Assembly (NCBI GenBank): GCA_029260335.1
Contig: JAJDDL010000177.1
Span: forward strand, 1-7,788
DNA: 7,788 nt
From: Phycisphaerales bacterium
GTDB taxonomy: Bacteria > Planctomycetota > Phycisphaerae > Phycisphaerales > UBA1924
Reading direction: 5' to 3'
A model generated the notes under the pieces. The model worked only from the letters and a program-made list of their open reading frames with translations. It had not been told where the DNA came from and did not search any database. Position numbers and translations under genes: made by a program. Shown here one piece after another: positions 5,883-7,788 of this stretch (the stretch's first letter is position 1; every line of letters begins with the position of its first letter).

Positions 5883-7788
5883 CCGAGTTTGCAGGCCTCG
5901 GACGAAACGAGCGGGAAGCGATACTGAGCGGCTCCTCGAAGGGCGTGTCGGTCCTTGCGTCTTTGTGCTCTCGGCTCAGCGATGATGAACTCGCCGAGAT
6001 GATCGAACGCCACGCCGAAGCACGTCTTGGGCATCGCCTTCCGGTCTCCCTGGACATGTACTTGGATCGCATTCCGATGCTCACGGCCCGGCCGAACTCG
6101 CTTGACGCTGCGCTGGAAGCAACCATGCGGTCCCTTTCAGAGTCCAGCGCGATCCCCGGGCGAGTGATAGAGAATCTGGTCAGTCAGTATCCGGGTCTCA
6201 AGGATGCGATCATCGAGTCCGCGTCCCTCACAAACACGGTGCTCTCGGCCAGTGCACTCGAGCAAGAGTTTCAACGATTCTCTAGCGGCGAGCTTCCCCG
6301 AGACTTTGGGGTGCCCTCGGCCGACGGCACTAGCCGCTATCAACTCAAGCGCGTGCTCGGCGCCGGGGCCTCCGGGCAGGTCTTTCTCGCCGTGGATAGG
6401 CAGTTGTCTGACGATGAGCACGAGGCGATGGTCGCCATCAAGGTGTTTCGCGGCACGACCGTGGATGAGCGTGCCCAACACGCGTTGCTTGATGAGGCCC
6501 TCAAAATGCGAAGGGTCGAACACCCCAATGTCGTGGGTGTGTTGGATGCCGGCAGCGTGCCCGACGAGGGGGCATACATCGTTGCGGAGTATGCCTCCGG
6601 GGGAACGCTCGATCAACGCTTGCACGCAACTGAGGACGTCATGCCCCGCCGCCAAGCGGTCGAAATCATGCGCCGAGTTGCGCTGGGCCTCCATGCGATG
6701 CACAACGCTGGAGTGCTGCACTGTGATCTCAAGCCCTCCAACATCGTGCTGAGCGAAGCCGGGGAACCCAAGATCGGCGACTTTGGCATAGCCGTGCGGC
6801 TGCACGATGCACACTCGCAGTTCGACGCGCGAGACGGTGAGCCCATGGGCAATATCGCGTTCATGGCTCCCGAGCGATATCAGATGACCTCCACCTCACT
6901 CACCATACAGGCCGATCTGTATTCACTGGGTGGGCTGCTCTATCACCTGCTCACCGGAGCACTGCCGAATGGTGCAACGCTCGAGTCGGCCCGCGCATTC
7001 CTGGCCAGCGATGCGGAGCATGATGATCTCCTCCCACCACTTGCCAACTATGCGGGCCTCGATCGAGATCTCGCGGCGATTTGCAAACGCTCGATGGCCA
7101 GAAACGCCAGCGAGCGGCACGAATCGGCAGCGGCGTTTGCCGATGACCTCCGCGATTGGCTGGAGTTGCGTCCGATCCACTGGATGAAGCCTGGGCCGAT
7201 CCGTCGAACGCGCATGTGGATTCGGCGTCGCCCCGCGCTGGCGGCAACATTGAGCGTGGCAACGATCATCGCGATCAGCGCCTTGGTCTTTGCCAAGAAC
7301 GCGGCCGATGAGCGAAGACAGAGCCTCATGCAGGCGCAGATTGACGACGCGGTCCAGTCACTGCGCGACGAAGCCATGCGACGAGGCATCTTGAACTCCG
7401 TGAACACACTGCGCCAAGCCGCGAGAAACAGAGATAAGACTCGCATCCTGCCATCCTTGCGAGTGCTGGAATCTCTTTATGGGTATGCCTATCTCGACGC
7501 CTATGGGGTGAAGTTCTTCTGGGAGTTGCAGGTTCCGCATTTTCGCGCCATTGTCGCGAATGCCGAAGAGGACTGGGGCCCGCACGATTTTCGCACGCTC
7601 CTTTGGGAACTCGGCCTGGGCATGGCCCTGTTCCGCTCAGATGCGTTCGCCGAAGCCAGTAACGTACTGGCGAACAATGAGGCCGCATGGCAACAGCACT
7701 TTGAGTTCGACGACGCATGGGTCAGAACGGTCGGACGAGTGCGCACCGCGGCCTCTGCCCGGGAGATCCTCACCCGCGCCGCCGAACG
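5879..7788 (+). CDS. Membrane-anchored Hanks-type Ser/Thr kinase with TPR-like tail (partial)
   Basis: The frame is open from the ATG at 5879 to the right edge (636 codons), so the C-terminus is missing. Residues 1-150 are an N-terminal helical region resembling that of planctomycete kinases (PGRVIENLVSQYPGLKDAI). The kinase domain spans about 154-430: Gly loop GAGASGQV (161-168), VAIK with Lys188, helix C Glu206, catalytic loop HCDLKPSN with Asp283, DFG at 301-303, APE at 330-332, Asp346 and Arg413. All catalytic residues are intact, but Cys282 replaces the usual Arg before Asp283. A transmembrane segment at about 452-472 follows an RR stretch. Beyond it come a charged helix (473-515) and a region (about 560-632) with the rhythm of kinesin-light-chain-type TPRs (EDWGPHDFRTLLWELG). 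The kinase should face the cytoplasm and the tail the other side. It overlaps the sigma factor gene by 4 nt, so the two are co-translated. Confidence 0.93.
   Translation, partial: MTEFAGLGRNEREAILSGSSKGVSVLASLCSRLSDDELAEMIERHAEARLGHRLPVSLDMYLDRIPMLTARPNSLDAALEATMRSLSESSAIPGRVIENLVSQYPGLKDAIIESASLTNTVLSASALEQEFQRFSSGELPRDFGVPSADGTSRYQLKRVLGAGASGQVFLAVDRQLSDDEHEAMVAIKVFRGTTVDERAQHALLDEALKMRRVEHPNVVGVLDAGSVPDEGAYIVAEYASGGTLDQRLHATEDVMPRRQAVEIMRRVALGLHAMHNAGVLHCDLKPSNIVLSEAGEPKIGDFGIAVRLHDAHSQFDARDGEPMGNIAFMAPERYQMTSTSLTIQADLYSLGGLLYHLLTGALPNGATLESARAFLASDAEHDDLLPPLANYAGLDRDLAAICKRSMARNASERHESAAAFADDLRDWLELRPIHWMKPGPIRRTRMWIRRRPALAATLSVATIIAISALVFAKNAADERRQSLMQAQIDDAVQSLRDEAMRRGILNSVNTLRQAARNRDKTRILPSLRVLESLYGYAYLDAYGVKFFWELQVPHFRAIVANAEEDWGPHDFRTLLWELGLGMALFRSDAFAEASNVLANNEAAWQQHFEFDDAWVRTVGRVRTAASAREILTRAAE

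Noticed and set aside
6137..6814. Minus-strand frame inside the kinase region
   Set aside because: It lies opposite the intact kinase motifs (Gly loop to DFG), which fix the plus strand as coding.

Overview
The window is GC-rich bacterial DNA, most likely from the Planctomycetota (a Phycisphaerae-like member is my best guess). The main reason is the plus-strand pair at the right: an ECF-type sigma factor whose stop codon overlaps the start of a membrane-anchored Hanks-type Ser/Thr kinase. The kinase has an N-terminal extension and a TPR-like C-terminus as in many planctomycete kinases. The taxonomic call is inference; no rRNA or other marker gene is present.

Layout. Six genes read leftwards and two read rightwards from a short divergent intergenic region near 5115-5180. 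On the minus strand from the left are: the N-terminal part of an exported protein (1-449, cut by the window edge); an intergenic gap; a tightly packed four-gene cluster (4393 down to 621); a second intergenic region with homopolymer and palindrome structure (4394-4592); and a small exported acidic protein (4593-5114). On the plus strand are the sigma factor (5181-5882) and the kinase (5879 to the right edge, incomplete).

The four-gene cluster is, in transcription order: an exported stand-alone ComEC-type metallo-beta-lactamase-fold hydrolase; a polytopic membrane protein with a C-terminal domain that looks like a heavy-metal-associated (HMA) ferredoxin-like fold without the CxxC; a lipoprotein with a long helical extracytoplasmic part; and a small all-helical protein without a signal peptide. 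The gaps are 18 nt, 1 nt and an 8-nt overlap, so the four are almost certainly co-transcribed and probably translationally coupled. Only the first member belongs to a family I recognise. As a set it reads as an uncharacterised envelope-associated system.

The sigma-kinase pair is a likely signalling module: the kinase senses through its part beyond the membrane segment and may control the sigma factor by phosphorylation. The usual acidic motif in sigma region 2.2 is weakened and contains Ser/Thr residues. The divergently transcribed secreted acidic protein shares the control region and is a natural candidate target. No tRNA, rRNA, CRISPR, insertion sequence or phage gene was seen.
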